64,000 nucleotides of DNA from Streptomyces sp. VRA16 Mangrove soil. Its GTDB lineage: Bacteria; Actinomycetota; Actinomycetes; Streptomycetales; Streptomycetaceae. How positions within the stretch are numbered: position 1 is the first letter of the stretch; each line of letters begins with the position of its first letter. This document shows, one piece after another, positions 1 to 12,125 of this stretch. Made by a program: the position numbers and the translations under genes. The stretch is taken from the NCBI RefSeq assembly GCF_017377775.1, contig NZ_JAFVLN010000011.1, forward strand, positions 124,001 through 188,000, given 5' to 3'. The notes below the pieces were generated by a model. It made no database searches, was not told where the DNA came from, and saw nothing but the letters and a program-made list of their open reading frames with translations.

Positions 1-2480
<2,480 letters not shown>

Positions 2481-2500
2481 GCGAGCAGTACCCGCTTGAC

Positions 2501-2546
2501 CCGCAGGGCGGTCACCCCGACGAAAGTCAGGGTGGCCGCCCTGCGG
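2501..2546 (+). terminator. rpoC transcription terminator
   Basis: A 17-nt arm (2501-2517) pairs with 2530-2546 with one wobble/mismatch across a 12-nt loop, 20 bases after the rpoC stop. There is no U-tract, as is common for Streptomyces terminators. Confidence 0.75.
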
Positions 2547-2601
2547 CGCGTTGACGCATGATGGAGGGCACAGCCGTGTCCGGTCCGGGGGAGTTGGTCT
2601 C

Positions 2602-3150
2602 GTGTCGAATCCGCAGTGGCAACCGGCGCCCTGGCCGCCCCAGCAGAATCAGCCCGCGATGACGCAGCCCTCGATGCTGGCGGCGCACGCCGACCGGGAG
2701 CGGGCGGTGGATGTGCTGCGGGCCGGGTTCGCCGAGGGACGGCTGCCGCAGGGGGAGTACGAGAAGCGGGTCGAGCGGGCCTATCAGGCCCGTACGGTGG
2801 GCGAGCTCACCATGCTGGTCGCCGACCTGCCGCAGGGGCCCACGCCGCAGCAGATGCCGATGCCCATGGCGCATGTGCCGCCGACGTTCCTGCCGGCCCC
2901 GCCGCCGCCCACCAACGGCAAGGCGATCGGCGCGCTGGCCTGTGGGGTGGGCACGTTCTTCAGCGGGGGCATCACCGCCATTCCCGCGGTGATTCTCGGG
3001 CACATGGCCCGGGGTGAGATCCGTCGCACCCAGGAGCAGGGCGACGGGATGGCGGTCGGCGGGCTCATCCTGGGCTGGCTGTGGATCGCCGGCTGGTCAT
3101 TGATCCTGGTCATCGCCCTGGTGGCGGCCTCGAACTCGGGCGCCGGCTGA
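2602..3150 (+). CDS. DUF1707/DUF4190 domain membrane protein
   Basis: A small membrane protein of 182 residues. The N-terminal part has the DUF1707 pattern (AHADRERAVDVLRAGFAEG..L..EYEKRVERAYQARTVGEL..LVADLP), a short helical domain common in actinobacterial membrane and signalling proteins. A Pro-rich linker leads to a DUF4190-like part with two hydrophobic segments and a conserved GHMARGEIRR turn. The GTG start at 2602 is preferred over an upstream TTG because GGGGGAG lies 8 nt before it. It stands alone between rpoC and the str operon. The function is unknown. Confidence 0.82.
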   Translation: MSNPQWQPAPWPPQQNQPAMTQPSMLAAHADRERAVDVLRAGFAEGRLPQGEYEKRVERAYQARTVGELTMLVADLPQGPTPQQMPMPMAHVPPTFLPAPPPPTNGKAIGALACGVGTFFSGGITAIPAVILGHMARGEIRRTQEQGDGMAVGGLILGWLWIAGWSLILVIALVAASNSGAG

Positions 3151-3211
3151 TCTTCGGGCGGGGTCGATCCGGCCACGCTCCGGAAACCCACGGCTACCGG
3201 GACGAATGCGG

Positions 3212-3237
3212 CACGCCGGTCGAGGTGGTCCGGCGTG
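3212..3237 (+). terminator. possible terminator hairpin after the DUF1707 gene
   Basis: Perfect 8-bp stem CACGCCGG/CCGGCGTG with a 10-nt loop, about 60 nt past the stop codon and just before the rpsL promoter. There is no U-tract. Confidence 0.45.
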
Positions 3238-3258
3238 TCGGAGTGGACTGCATTTGTT

Positions 3259-3287
3259 TTGACCGAAGTCCGTGAGGTAGGTACGCT
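3259..3287 (+). promoter_or_regulatory. sigma-HrdB-type promoter of the str operon
   Basis: TTGACC (3259-3264), a 17-nt spacer, then TACGCT (3282-3287) form a near-consensus housekeeping promoter. Transcription would start near 3294 and leave a 5' leader of about 207 nt before rpsL. The gene-free stretch 3151-3500 holds this promoter, the hairpin before it and the shared leader motif at 3426-3450. Confidence 0.75.
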
Positions 3288-3425
3288 CAGACCTTGTGCC
3301 TGGGGTGTGCCTGGGCTCGTGTGCGTGTCATCAGCCGCACGGCGAGTCCGGATCAGTCCGCTCGGTTCTGATCACGGCCACCGCAATCTGCCGCTTCCCG
3401 CTCCTCGGCGGGGGTCTGCAGTATT

Positions 3426-3450
3426 CGACACACCCGACCGCGTGGGTCGG
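3426..3450 (+). promoter_or_regulatory. rpsL leader hairpin motif shared with the rpsJ leader
   Basis: CGACAC followed by the hairpin CCGACC-GCGTG-GGTCGG. The 25-nt block recurs in the rpsJ leader (15462-15486) with one difference. It lies about 130 nt into the predicted str transcript and 50 nt before the rpsL start, which suggests a shared RNA control or processing site. Confidence 0.55.
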
Positions 3451-3500
3451 CAATGTTCCAGGTTAGCTTTACTACTCGGCACACAGAAACCGGAGAAGTA

Positions 3501-3872
3501 GTGCCTACGATCCAGCAGCTGGTCCGGAAGGGCCGGCAGGACAAGGTCGAGAAGAACAAGACGCCCGCACTCGAGGGTTCGCCCCAGCGCCGTGGCGTCT
3601 GCACGCGTGTGTTCACGACCACCCCGAAGAAGCCGAACTCGGCCCTCCGTAAGGTCGCGCGTGTGCGTCTGACCAGCGGCATCGAGGTCACGGCCTACAT
3701 CCCGGGTGAGGGACACAACCTGCAGGAGCACTCCATCGTGCTCGTGCGCGGCGGCCGTGTGAAGGACCTGCCCGGTGTTCGTTACAAGATCATCCGCGGT
3801 TCGCTTGACACCCAGGGTGTCAAGAACCGCAAGCAGGCCCGCAGCCGCTACGGCGCCAAGAAGGAGAAGTAA
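3501..3872 (+). CDS. rpsL: 30S ribosomal protein S12
   Basis: Decoding-centre protein of the small subunit, 123 residues, the normal Streptomyces length. The hallmark block PKKPNSALRKVARVRL and the loop GRVKDLPGVRY are intact, with Lys43 and Lys88 unmutated, so the classical streptomycin-resistance substitutions are absent. The GTG start at 3501 follows GGAGAAG at 3492-3498; a longer in-frame reading from 3453 has no family support. It is the first gene of the str operon, and rpsG starts 2 nt after its stop. Confidence 0.97.
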   Translation: MPTIQQLVRKGRQDKVEKNKTPALEGSPQRRGVCTRVFTTTPKKPNSALRKVARVRLTSGIEVTAYIPGEGHNLQEHSIVLVRGGRVKDLPGVRYKIIRGSLDTQGVKNRKQARSRYGAKKEK

Positions 3873-3874
3873 GA

Positions 3875-4345
3875 ATGCCTCGTAAGGGCCCCGCCCCGAA
3901 GCGCCCGGTCATCATCGACCCGGTCTACGGCTCTCCTCTGGTGACCTCCCTCATCAACAAGGTGCTGCTGAACGGCAAGCGCTCCACCGCCGAGCGCATC
4001 GTCTACGGCGCCATGGAGGGTCTGCGTGAGAAGTCGGGCAACGACCCGGTCATCACGCTGAAGCGCGCGCTGGAGAACATCAAGCCGACCCTTGAGGTTA
4101 AGTCCCGCCGTGTCGGTGGCGCGACCTACCAGGTTCCGGTTGAGGTCAAGCCCGGCCGCGCCAACACCCTCGCGCTCCGCTGGCTCGTCGGCTACTCGCG
4201 CGCTCGCCGCGAGAAGACGATGACCGAGCGTCTGATGAACGAGCTGCTCGACGCCTCCAACGGCCTCGGCGCTGCCGTGAAGAAGCGCGAGGACACGCAC
4301 AAGATGGCCGAGTCCAACAAGGCCTTCGCGCACTACCGCTGGTAG
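3875..4345 (+). CDS. rpsG: 30S ribosomal protein S7
   Basis: Primary binder of the 16S 3' major domain (head), 156 residues as in other bacteria. The N-terminus PRKGPAPKRP, the segment SLINKVLLNGKRSTAERIVYGAMEGL and the C-terminal HKMAESNKAFAHYRW are typical. In E. coli S7 is the translational repressor of the str operon; no equivalent site can be claimed here because only 2 nt separate rpsL and rpsG. Confidence 0.97.
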   Translation: MPRKGPAPKRPVIIDPVYGSPLVTSLINKVLLNGKRSTAERIVYGAMEGLREKSGNDPVITLKRALENIKPTLEVKSRRVGGATYQVPVEVKPGRANTLALRWLVGYSRARREKTMTERLMNELLDASNGLGAAVKKREDTHKMAESNKAFAHYRW

Positions 4346-4384
4346 TCGCTACCCACATCGAGACCGAGAGAAGACTGAAGCCTT

Positions 4385-6514
4385 ATGGCTACCACTTCAC
4401 TTGACCTGGCCAAGGTGCGCAACATCGGCATCATGGCTCACATCGACGCGGGCAAGACGACGACGACCGAGCGGATCCTGTTCTACACCGGCGTCTCGTA
4501 CAAGATCGGTGAGGTCCACGACGGCGCTGCCACGATGGACTGGATGGAGCAGGAGCAGGAGCGTGGCATCACGATCACCTCTGCTGCCACCACCTGTCAC
4601 TGGCCGCTCGAGAACGACGACTACACGATCAACATCATCGACACCCCCGGGCACGTCGACTTCACCGTTGAGGTGGAGCGCTCCCTGCGTGTGCTCGATG
4701 GTGCTGTGACGGTGTTCGACGGCGTCGCCGGCGTTGAGCCGCAGTCCGAGACGGTGTGGCGTCAGGCCGACCGTTACGGCGTGCCGCGCATCTGCTTCGT
4801 CAACAAGCTGGACCGTACCGGCGCCGAGTTCCACCGCTGCGTGGACATGATCTCGGACCGCCTGGGCGCCCAGCCGCTCGTCATGCAGCTCCCCATCGGG
4901 GCCGAGGCCGACTTCCAGGGTGTCGTCGACCTCGTCACGATGAAGGCTTACGTCTGGTCGGCCGAGGCCGCCAAGGGCGAGGCCTACGACACCGTCGAGA
5001 TCCCCGCGACGCACACCGAGGCTGCCGATGAGTACCGCGGCAAGCTGATCGAGGCCGTCGCGGAGAACGACGAAGAGATCATGGAGCTGTACCTGGAGGG
5101 CCAGGAGCCCACCGCGGAGCAGCTGTACGCCGCGATCCGTCGTATCACCATCGAGTCCGGCCGGACCACCAAGGGCACCACGGTGACCCCGGTGTTCTGT
5201 GGCACCGCGTTCAAGAACAAGGGCGTTCAGCCCCTGCTCGACGCGGTCGTGCGCTACCTGCCGACCCCGCTTGACGTCGAGGCCATCGAGGGCCACGACG
5301 TGAAGGACCCCGAGGTCGTCGTCAAGCGCAAGCCGTCCGAGGAGGAGCCGCTCGCGGCCCTCGCGTTCAAGATCGCGAGCGACCCGCACCTCGGCAAGCT
5401 CACCTTCATCCGGGTTTACTCGGGTCGCCTGGAGGCCGGCACCGCGGTGCTGAACTCCGTCAAGGGCAAGAAGGAGCGCATCGGCAAGATCTACCGTATG
5501 CACGCGAACAAGCGTGAGGAGATCGCGTCGGTGGGCGCCGGTGACATCGTCGCCGTCATGGGCCTGAAGCAGACCACCACCGGTGAGACGCTGTGCGACG
5601 ACAAGAACCCGGTCATCCTGGAGTCCATGGACTTCCCGGCGCCGGTCATTCAGGTCGCCATCGAGCCCAAGTCCAAGGGTGACCAGGAGAAGCTGGGTGT
5701 CGCCATCCAGCGTCTCGCGGAGGAGGACCCCTCCTTCCAGGTTCACTCGGACGAGGAGACCGGCCAGACCATCATCGGTGGTATGGGCGAGCTTCACCTG
5801 GACGTGCTCGTCGACCGTATGCGTCGCGAGTTCAAGGTCGAGGCCAACGTCGGCAAGCCGCAGGTCGCGTACCGCGAGACCATTCGCAAGACGGTCGACA
5901 AGGTCGACTTCACGCACAAGAAGCAGACTGGTGGTACCGGCCAGTTCGCCAAGGTGCAGATCTCGATCGAGCCGATCGAGGGTGGCGACGCCTCGTACGA
6001 GTTCGTGAACAAGGTCACCGGTGGTCGTATCCCGAAGGAGTACATCCCTTCGGTCGACGCCGGTTGCCAGGAGGCCATGCAGTTCGGCATCCTCGCCGGT
6101 TACGAGATGACCGGTGTGCGCGTCACGCTCCTCGACGGTGCCTACCACGAGGTCGACTCCTCCGAGCTCGCCTTCAAGATCGCCGGTTCGCAGGCGTTCA
6201 AGGAGGCCGCTCGTAAGGCCGGTCCCGTGCTCCTTGAGCCGATGATGGCCGTCGAGGTCACCACGCCCGAGGACTACATGGGCGAGGTCATCGGTGACGT
6301 GAACTCCCGCCGTGGCCAGATCCAGGCCATGGAGGAGCGTGCCGGTGCCCGCGTCGTGAAGGGCCTGGTTCCGCTGTCGGAGATGTTCGGCTACGTCGGC
6401 GACCTCCGCAGCAAGACGTCGGGTCGCGCGAGCTACTCGATGCAGTTCGACTCCTACGCCGAGGTTCCGCGGAACGTCGCCGAGGAGATCATCGCGAAGG
6501 CCAAGGGCGAGTAA
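4385..6514 (+). CDS. fusA: translation elongation factor G
   Basis: The GTPase that drives translocation, 709 residues. G1 is AHIDAGKTT at 18-26, followed by RGITI, DTPGHVDF and NKLD. Domains II-V follow, including the domain IV signature GGRIPKEYIPSVDAG and the C-terminal KGLVPLSEMFGYVGDLRS. The ATG at 4385 lies 39 nt after rpsG, so the genes are probably co-transcribed. A 710-codon open frame on the opposite strand is a high-GC shadow. Confidence 0.98.
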   Translation: MATTSLDLAKVRNIGIMAHIDAGKTTTTERILFYTGVSYKIGEVHDGAATMDWMEQEQERGITITSAATTCHWPLENDDYTINIIDTPGHVDFTVEVERSLRVLDGAVTVFDGVAGVEPQSETVWRQADRYGVPRICFVNKLDRTGAEFHRCVDMISDRLGAQPLVMQLPIGAEADFQGVVDLVTMKAYVWSAEAAKGEAYDTVEIPATHTEAADEYRGKLIEAVAENDEEIMELYLEGQEPTAEQLYAAIRRITIESGRTTKGTTVTPVFCGTAFKNKGVQPLLDAVVRYLPTPLDVEAIEGHDVKDPEVVVKRKPSEEEPLAALAFKIASDPHLGKLTFIRVYSGRLEAGTAVLNSVKGKKERIGKIYRMHANKREEIASVGAGDIVAVMGLKQTTTGETLCDDKNPVILESMDFPAPVIQVAIEPKSKGDQEKLGVAIQRLAEEDPSFQVHSDEETGQTIIGGMGELHLDVLVDRMRREFKVEANVGKPQVAYRETIRKTVDKVDFTHKKQTGGTGQFAKVQISIEPIEGGDASYEFVNKVTGGRIPKEYIPSVDAGCQEAMQFGILAGYEMTGVRVTLLDGAYHEVDSSELAFKIAGSQAFKEAARKAGPVLLEPMMAVEVTTPEDYMGEVIGDVNSRRGQIQAMEERAGARVVKGLVPLSEMFGYVGDLRSKTSGRASYSMQFDSYAEVPRNVAEEIIAKAKGE

Positions 6515-6557
6515 CTCACTCGAGTTCACGCTTTAGGCTTGACTCCGGAGCCCGACC

Positions 6558-6589
6558 GGGCATTCAGGGGCCTACGTTCCTGAATGCCC
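6558..6589 (+). terminator. fusA-tuf intergenic hairpin
   Basis: GGGCATTCAGG (6558-6568) pairs perfectly with CCTGAATGCCC (6579-6589) over a 10-nt loop. It is likely a partial terminator or attenuator that lets tuf be expressed separately. A TTGACT at 6539-6544 could be the -35 of a tuf promoter, but I see no good -10 partner. Confidence 0.55.
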
Positions 6590-6667
6590 CCGGGCCCGGG
6601 CTTTCCAGCAAAGATCACCTGGCGCCGATGAAGCAAGGCGTACAGAACCACTCCACAGGAGGACCCA

Positions 6668-7861
<1,194 letters not shown>

Positions 7862-7926
7862 GTCCGCTTACTTGTCGAGTCCCTTCGGGGCTTGATGCCT
7901 GGTAGCTCCTGCGAGCTGCTTCGAGA

Positions 7927-7960
7927 GGGCCCGTACGACTTCGGTCGTACGGGCCCTTTT
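7927..7960 (+). terminator. str operon intrinsic terminator
   Basis: Perfect 13-bp stem (7927-7939 with 7944-7956) capped by a UUCG tetraloop and followed by TTTT. This is the strongest canonical terminator in the window. It separates tuf from a convergent gene that ends only 9 nt further on, so it may act in both directions. Confidence 0.95.
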
Positions 7961-7968
7961 GCGTGCCC

Positions 7969-8289
7969 TCAGGAGGCCAGTGCCCAGCGCACCGCCGCGA
8001 CGACGCCGAGCAGCGCGCCCGGCGCGACCCAGGTCCAGGGGACGACGCGGCGCACGGACGGCGGCAGCCACATGCCGAGCAGCGCGGTCGAGAGCGCGAT
8101 CGTGACGAAGCAGGACACGTCGATGCCGCGGTAGGCGTCGACGTCCCAGACGCCCTGGGGGCGGACGGTGAGGGCGGTCCAGCAGAAGAACGCCGAGAGC
8201 AGCGTGAGGATGCCGATCGGCACGGCGAGGACCGCGCGCAGACAGCCGCGGTCCTCGTCGGGCAGGGGTGGGGCGGTGTCGGGGGCCAT
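7969..8289 (-). CDS. small three-TM membrane protein
   Basis: A 106-residue protein with an acidic N-terminus (MAPDTAPPLPDEDRG) and three hydrophobic segments at about 18-41, 56-76 and 87-104. I do not recognise the family. The ATG lies 32 nt after the stop of the PIG-L gene on the same strand, so the two may share a transcript. It converges on tuf across the terminator at 7927-7960. A much longer open frame through this region is an out-of-frame shadow of the deacetylase gene. Confidence 0.65.
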   Translation of the reverse strand: MAPDTAPPLPDEDRGCLRAVLAVPIGILTLLSAFFCWTALTVRPQGVWDVDAYRGIDVSCFVTIALSTALLGMWLPPSVRRVVPWTWVAPGALLGVVAAVRWALAS

Positions 8290-8321
8290 CGGGTCAGTGT
8301 GCCGTCGGGCCACGCTCCCGG

Positions 8322-10361
8322 TCAGGCCGTCGCCTGTCTCGGCCGCCACAGCCAGGGGCGGGCGTCCGGGGAGAGGCCCGCCGCGGTGGGGCCGCGCCGG
8401 TCCACCACCAGGGAGGGGCCGGCCAGGGTGGCCGGGTCGGTGGCCGGGCGGGTCAGATGGCCGCCCTGGCCGAGCTGGACGCGGCCGTCGGTGTCGAGGC
8501 CGAGCAGATAACCGCCCGCGGCCGCCACGGGGCCGAAGCCGGGGAAGTCGGGGGCGCTGCCGGCCGGGCCGCCCGGGCTGAGCAGCCGGGCCGAGGCCGG
8601 CCCGCGGTAGTAGAGCCGGCCGTCCGCCGCGGCCACCGCGTCGGCGGGCACGGGCAGACCGCGGAGCGGGGCGTACCCGTTCGGTGTCCAGTGGTGGACG
8701 GTGTCGCGGCCGGGGCCGTACAGATGCACCTGCCGGTCGGCGCCGACGACCGCGGTGAGCCCGTCCTGGACCTGGCCGCCGCCGAGGTCCCGCCAGGGCG
8801 ACCAGGCCCCGCCGGTCTCCCGTACGCGGGTGCTCACGCCCTGCGCGGCGTTGCGGACGAAGAGGTGGACGCGGCCGTCGGGAGCGGTGACCGCCACCGG
8901 GACGCCGATGCGGCGCCCGCGGTCGGCGTCGGCGCCCTCCGGGTTGCCGAGGCTCGTCCAGGAGCCGTAGCGCCGGGTCCCGTGCTGTTCCAGGACCACG
9001 ATCTCGCGGGCGTCGGTCGCGCCCCTGCCCTCGATCGCGGCCAGCCGCAGGCCGAGGACCAGGTGGCGGCCGTCGGGGAGGGTGGCGCTGCCGAGCACCG
9101 GGGCGAGCGGGCCGCCGCCGAGGTCGACGGGGGCGGTGAACGCGCCGCCTGCTTCGCCCCGCTCCTCGTAGCGGACCGCGCGCAGGCCGAGCACGCCGTA
9201 CGCGGTCAGCGTGCCGTCGACGTTCGGGGCGAGGGCGAGCCGGGGGCCCGGGTAGCGGTAGTGGGTGGAGCGGACCCAGCCCTTGCGGTTGGTCAGCGGG
9301 CGGTCGCCGCCGACGTTGTAGTCGCCGCAGCCCGCCGGGTTGCCGCACGCCCAGTCGGGGCCCGCGCCGTACGGGACGAGGTGGGCGGCCTTGGGTCTGA
9401 GCACCTGCGGCGGGAGGTTCTTGGGCCAGTGGTGGTTGTAGTAGCCGCGGAAGGAGGTCACCGCGAAGGCCGGCGGCCCGCCCTTCGCCCGCTGCGCCCA
9501 CTGGATCAGCGCGGCCCAGCTGAAGCAGGCGACGGCGGTGTGGTCGGCGTGGTCGGAGTAGCCGGGCTGCTCGCTGTCGCGGATCTGCGTGATCCGGTCG
9601 CTGAGCTGGATGTCGGGGTCCGGGTCGAGGGTGTGCACCAGCGTCGGGCGGTACCGCTCGAAGAGCTCGACCAGGACGGCGACCAGGGAGTCGTAGTCGT
9701 ACGTCTGCACCGGGCGCACCGGCGAGCCCTCCGGCACGAGGGTGCGCAGCAGCAGACCGCGGTCGCGCCACAGCGCGGGGATGCCCATGTGGCCCGCCGG
9801 GGTGTGCATCGCGAGGTCGAGATGGACCAACTCGACGCTGCGGCCGCGGTGTTGAAGGGTGTTGACCTCCACCTGGAACCCGCCCCGCAGGCGCAGTGCG
9901 CTCGTCTCCCAGCGGGTGAAGACGGGCAGCCCGAGCTGGGCCGCGTACGACTGGCGCAGGCCCTGGTGGCGGGCGGCGGAGTAGGCCGCCTTGTTCGGGG
10001 CGGGCTGCCGGTCGGCGGGTGTCTTGTTCTGCCCGTTGGCCTCGCCCGCGGTGACGTAGACGCAGACCAGGGGCGTACCGGCGGCGAAGGCGCGCTGCGC
10101 GTCCGGGTTCATGAAGTACAGGTCGTCGTCGGGGTGGGCGAGGACCTGGAGCAGCAGGGCGCGCTCCGCCTGGGCGGCGGGCAGGCCCGAGGCGGGGGAG
10201 GGGGCGGAGGTGTGCGGCGGGGGAGCGGGGGCCAGGCGGGAGCAGGCGGTGAGCGGACCGGCGGCGGCGAGGGCGGCGGCGCCGCCCAGCAGCACATTGC
10301 GTCGCGAAAATGCTCGCTTAACGGGCTTTTCGGGCCCTGGTATGACAGGTCGCTTCCGCAC
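8322..10361 (-). CDS. Tat-exported PIG-L family deacetylase lipoprotein
   Basis: A predicted secreted N-acetyl-sugar deacetylase of 679 residues. The N-terminus has a twin-arginine signal (FSRRNVLL) and a lipobox LTAC at 37-40, so export by Tat and lipid anchoring are likely. The PIG-L/LmbE zinc motif AHPDDD is at 75-80, and SDHADHTAVA supplies the second histidine motif. Roughly the last 330 residues carry repeated W/G-rich strands (SWTSLG, GGAWSPWRDLGGG, VHHWTPNG) that look like a beta-propeller sugar-binding region. The GTG at 10361 is chosen because it keeps the whole Tat signal. The substrate is unknown; a cell-wall or glycan amino sugar is possible. Confidence 0.85.
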   Translation of the reverse strand: MRKRPVIPGPEKPVKRAFSRRNVLLGGAAALAAAGPLTACSRLAPAPPPHTSAPSPASGLPAAQAERALLLQVLAHPDDDLYFMNPDAQRAFAAGTPLVCVYVTAGEANGQNKTPADRQPAPNKAAYSAARHQGLRQSYAAQLGLPVFTRWETSALRLRGGFQVEVNTLQHRGRSVELVHLDLAMHTPAGHMGIPALWRDRGLLLRTLVPEGSPVRPVQTYDYDSLVAVLVELFERYRPTLVHTLDPDPDIQLSDRITQIRDSEQPGYSDHADHTAVACFSWAALIQWAQRAKGGPPAFAVTSFRGYYNHHWPKNLPPQVLRPKAAHLVPYGAGPDWACGNPAGCGDYNVGGDRPLTNRKGWVRSTHYRYPGPRLALAPNVDGTLTAYGVLGLRAVRYEERGEAGGAFTAPVDLGGGPLAPVLGSATLPDGRHLVLGLRLAAIEGRGATDAREIVVLEQHGTRRYGSWTSLGNPEGADADRGRRIGVPVAVTAPDGRVHLFVRNAAQGVSTRVRETGGAWSPWRDLGGGQVQDGLTAVVGADRQVHLYGPGRDTVHHWTPNGYAPLRGLPVPADAVAAADGRLYYRGPASARLLSPGGPAGSAPDFPGFGPVAAAGGYLLGLDTDGRVQLGQGGHLTRPATDPATLAGPSLVVDRRGPTAAGLSPDARPWLWRPRQATA

Positions 10362-10535
10362 GGTGGCGCACTCCGTCCGCTGTGGAGGCAGCGGTCGGTG
10401 GGGCGCTCGCCTCTGATCAGGTGTGGTTCAGGTTGTTCGCCTGGATAGAGGGTCGCCGGGAGATTTGGGTTCCATGCGCGTACATGTTCCGTTCACCCGG
10501 AAGGAGTTCGGGTGTTCGGAGCCGGTTTGGAGTGG

Positions 10536-12035
10536 TTAGTTCCGGTCCCACGCGGTGGCCAGTACGTCGATGCGCTCGCGGTACTCCAGGGCCGCGAGCC
10601 ACTCCTGCGGCCAGTGCGCGTTGCCGCGGCGGGCGCCGGCGAAGGCCCCGGCCAGGGCGGCGACCGCGGCCGAGGCGCCGGAGGAGTGGGCGGCGCGGCG
10701 CACGGTGTGGCGGGCGTGGCCGTCGGTGACCAGGTGGGAGTACAGGGCCGCGGCGAGCGCCTGCTCGGCCGTCCAGGCGGTGCCGACGGCGGCGCCGGGC
10801 TCCCGGTCGGGGTCCTTGGCGAGCAGTGCGTCGGACACGGTGTCCAGCGCCTTCAGGCACTCGTCCCAGCCCTGCGCGGCGAAGGCCGCGGGGCTGTCGG
10901 CCCCGGCCCGCGCGGCCAGGTCGCCGAGCCAGTCGGAGCGGTACGTGGACCGGGACGCCGCCGCGTGCGCCCGCAGCCGGTCGAGCAGGCCGGCCGGTGC
11001 GCAGCCGTGCGCGAGCAGGTCCACGGCGTGCGCCACGAGGTCGCTCGCGGCCAGCGCGGTCGGGTGGCCGTGGGTGAGGGCGGCCTGCAGCTGGGCGATC
11101 CCCGACCGCTGTTCACCGCTCAGGTGCGGGGCGAGGCCGACGCCGGTGGCCCGCACCAGGGCGGCACAGCCCTTGGAGGTGACGGCGCTCGCCGCCTGCC
11201 AGGGCACCGGTTCCTTCAGTGCCGCGCACGCCTCCAGGGTCGTACGGCCGGGGGAGCGGTCGTTGTCGGGGGAGCCGAGCCAGCGGACCAGGTGGGTGCG
11301 CAGGGCGGCGGCGACGGCCCCGGGGGTCACCCAGGGGAGCGCGGGCAGGGCCCCGCGCGTGGTGAGGCTGTGCCGCTGCTCGGCCTCGCTCAGGGGCGCC
11401 CTGACGGTGACCTCGGCGAGTGCCTCCGCGACCGCGAGGGACAGCTGGGTGTGATCCGAGACGCGCACCGACTCGCCCTCCCAGTACGGGAGTTCCATGT
11501 CGCGCCAGCCGCCGTAGGCCGCGGCCATCTGATGCGTGTCGAGCGGTGCGAGGGGCCGGCCCATCGCGTCACCGATGCCGAGCCCGAAGAGGGCGCCGCG
11601 GGCCGCCTGCCCCACCCGTCCCGGGGCCGCCCGGTCGGCGAGGTCGCGCAGGACGCCGACGTGCGGAGCCTCGGCGTAGGAACCCGCCACGACGTGGGCA
11701 CCGGAGAGCGCGGCGCCGTCGCGGATCATCTGCCGCAGGGCGCTGCGCGGGGTGCGGCCCTGCGCCTTGGCGTCCCGCAACCGTCGGATCCAGGTCCCGT
11801 CGTTGACCGCCTGCGTCCCGGCGTCCCGGCGCGGGATCCAGCCCGCGGCGTCGTCCTCGTCGTTCGCCCAGACATAACCGGTGACGGTGCCCTTCCCGTC
11901 GGCCACGGCGAGGTAGTGCACGGTCCGCTCGGTCGCGGAGGCGTACCGCGCGGGCCCGCTCACCTCCTGGAACTGGAGGTCCTCCTCGAACCGCGGATTG
12001 ATGTGCCGGCGCGGGACGAAGCGTGGCTGGCTCAC
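10536..12035 (-). CDS. ADP-ribosylglycohydrolase-like protein with altered metal motifs
   Basis: A 499-residue protein whose residues 145 to 499 resemble the DraG/ARH ADP-ribosylglycohydrolase fold (GALFGLGIGDAMGRP at about 147-161; the late helix pair AAVAALAGAFAGARRG). The family normally uses a TDDT-type motif and a late DTDTNAA-type motif to hold two Mg2+. Here the positions read SDHT (193-196) and SSGAS (about 451-455), so several metal ligands are gone. The first 110 residues form a separate basic/acidic domain I do not recognise. It is either a binding-only relative or an enzyme with changed chemistry. It stands alone on the minus strand. Confidence 0.7.
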   Translation of the reverse strand: MSQPRFVPRRHINPRFEEDLQFQEVSGPARYASATERTVHYLAVADGKGTVTGYVWANDEDDAAGWIPRRDAGTQAVNDGTWIRRLRDAKAQGRTPRSALRQMIRDGAALSGAHVVAGSYAEAPHVGVLRDLADRAAPGRVGQAARGALFGLGIGDAMGRPLAPLDTHQMAAAYGGWRDMELPYWEGESVRVSDHTQLSLAVAEALAEVTVRAPLSEAEQRHSLTTRGALPALPWVTPGAVAAALRTHLVRWLGSPDNDRSPGRTTLEACAALKEPVPWQAASAVTSKGCAALVRATGVGLAPHLSGEQRSGIAQLQAALTHGHPTALAASDLVAHAVDLLAHGCAPAGLLDRLRAHAAASRSTYRSDWLGDLAARAGADSPAAFAAQGWDECLKALDTVSDALLAKDPDREPGAAVGTAWTAEQALAAALYSHLVTDGHARHTVRRAAHSSGASAAVAALAGAFAGARRGNAHWPQEWLAALEYRERIDVLATAWDRN

Positions 12036-12125
12036 GTCGGTGTTCCCCCTCGTGCGTGCGTGATGCTGGCCCGCACATGATCGCGTACGCCGTTGTGGGG
12101 CGTGGGCGTGGGCGTGAGAGGGCGC

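Noticed and set aside
4397..6529. A 710-codon open frame antisense to fusA and similar long antisense frames under glmM, glmS, the DUF389 gene and others
   Set aside because: High-GC third-position bias leaves the opposite strand open; the sequences are Leu/Val/Asp/Arg-rich with no domain, while the sense frames are clear families.
8268..10448. 726-codon plus-strand frame opposite the PIG-L gene
   Set aside because: Ala/Gly/Arg-rich shadow without motifs; the minus strand has a Tat signal and catalytic motifs.
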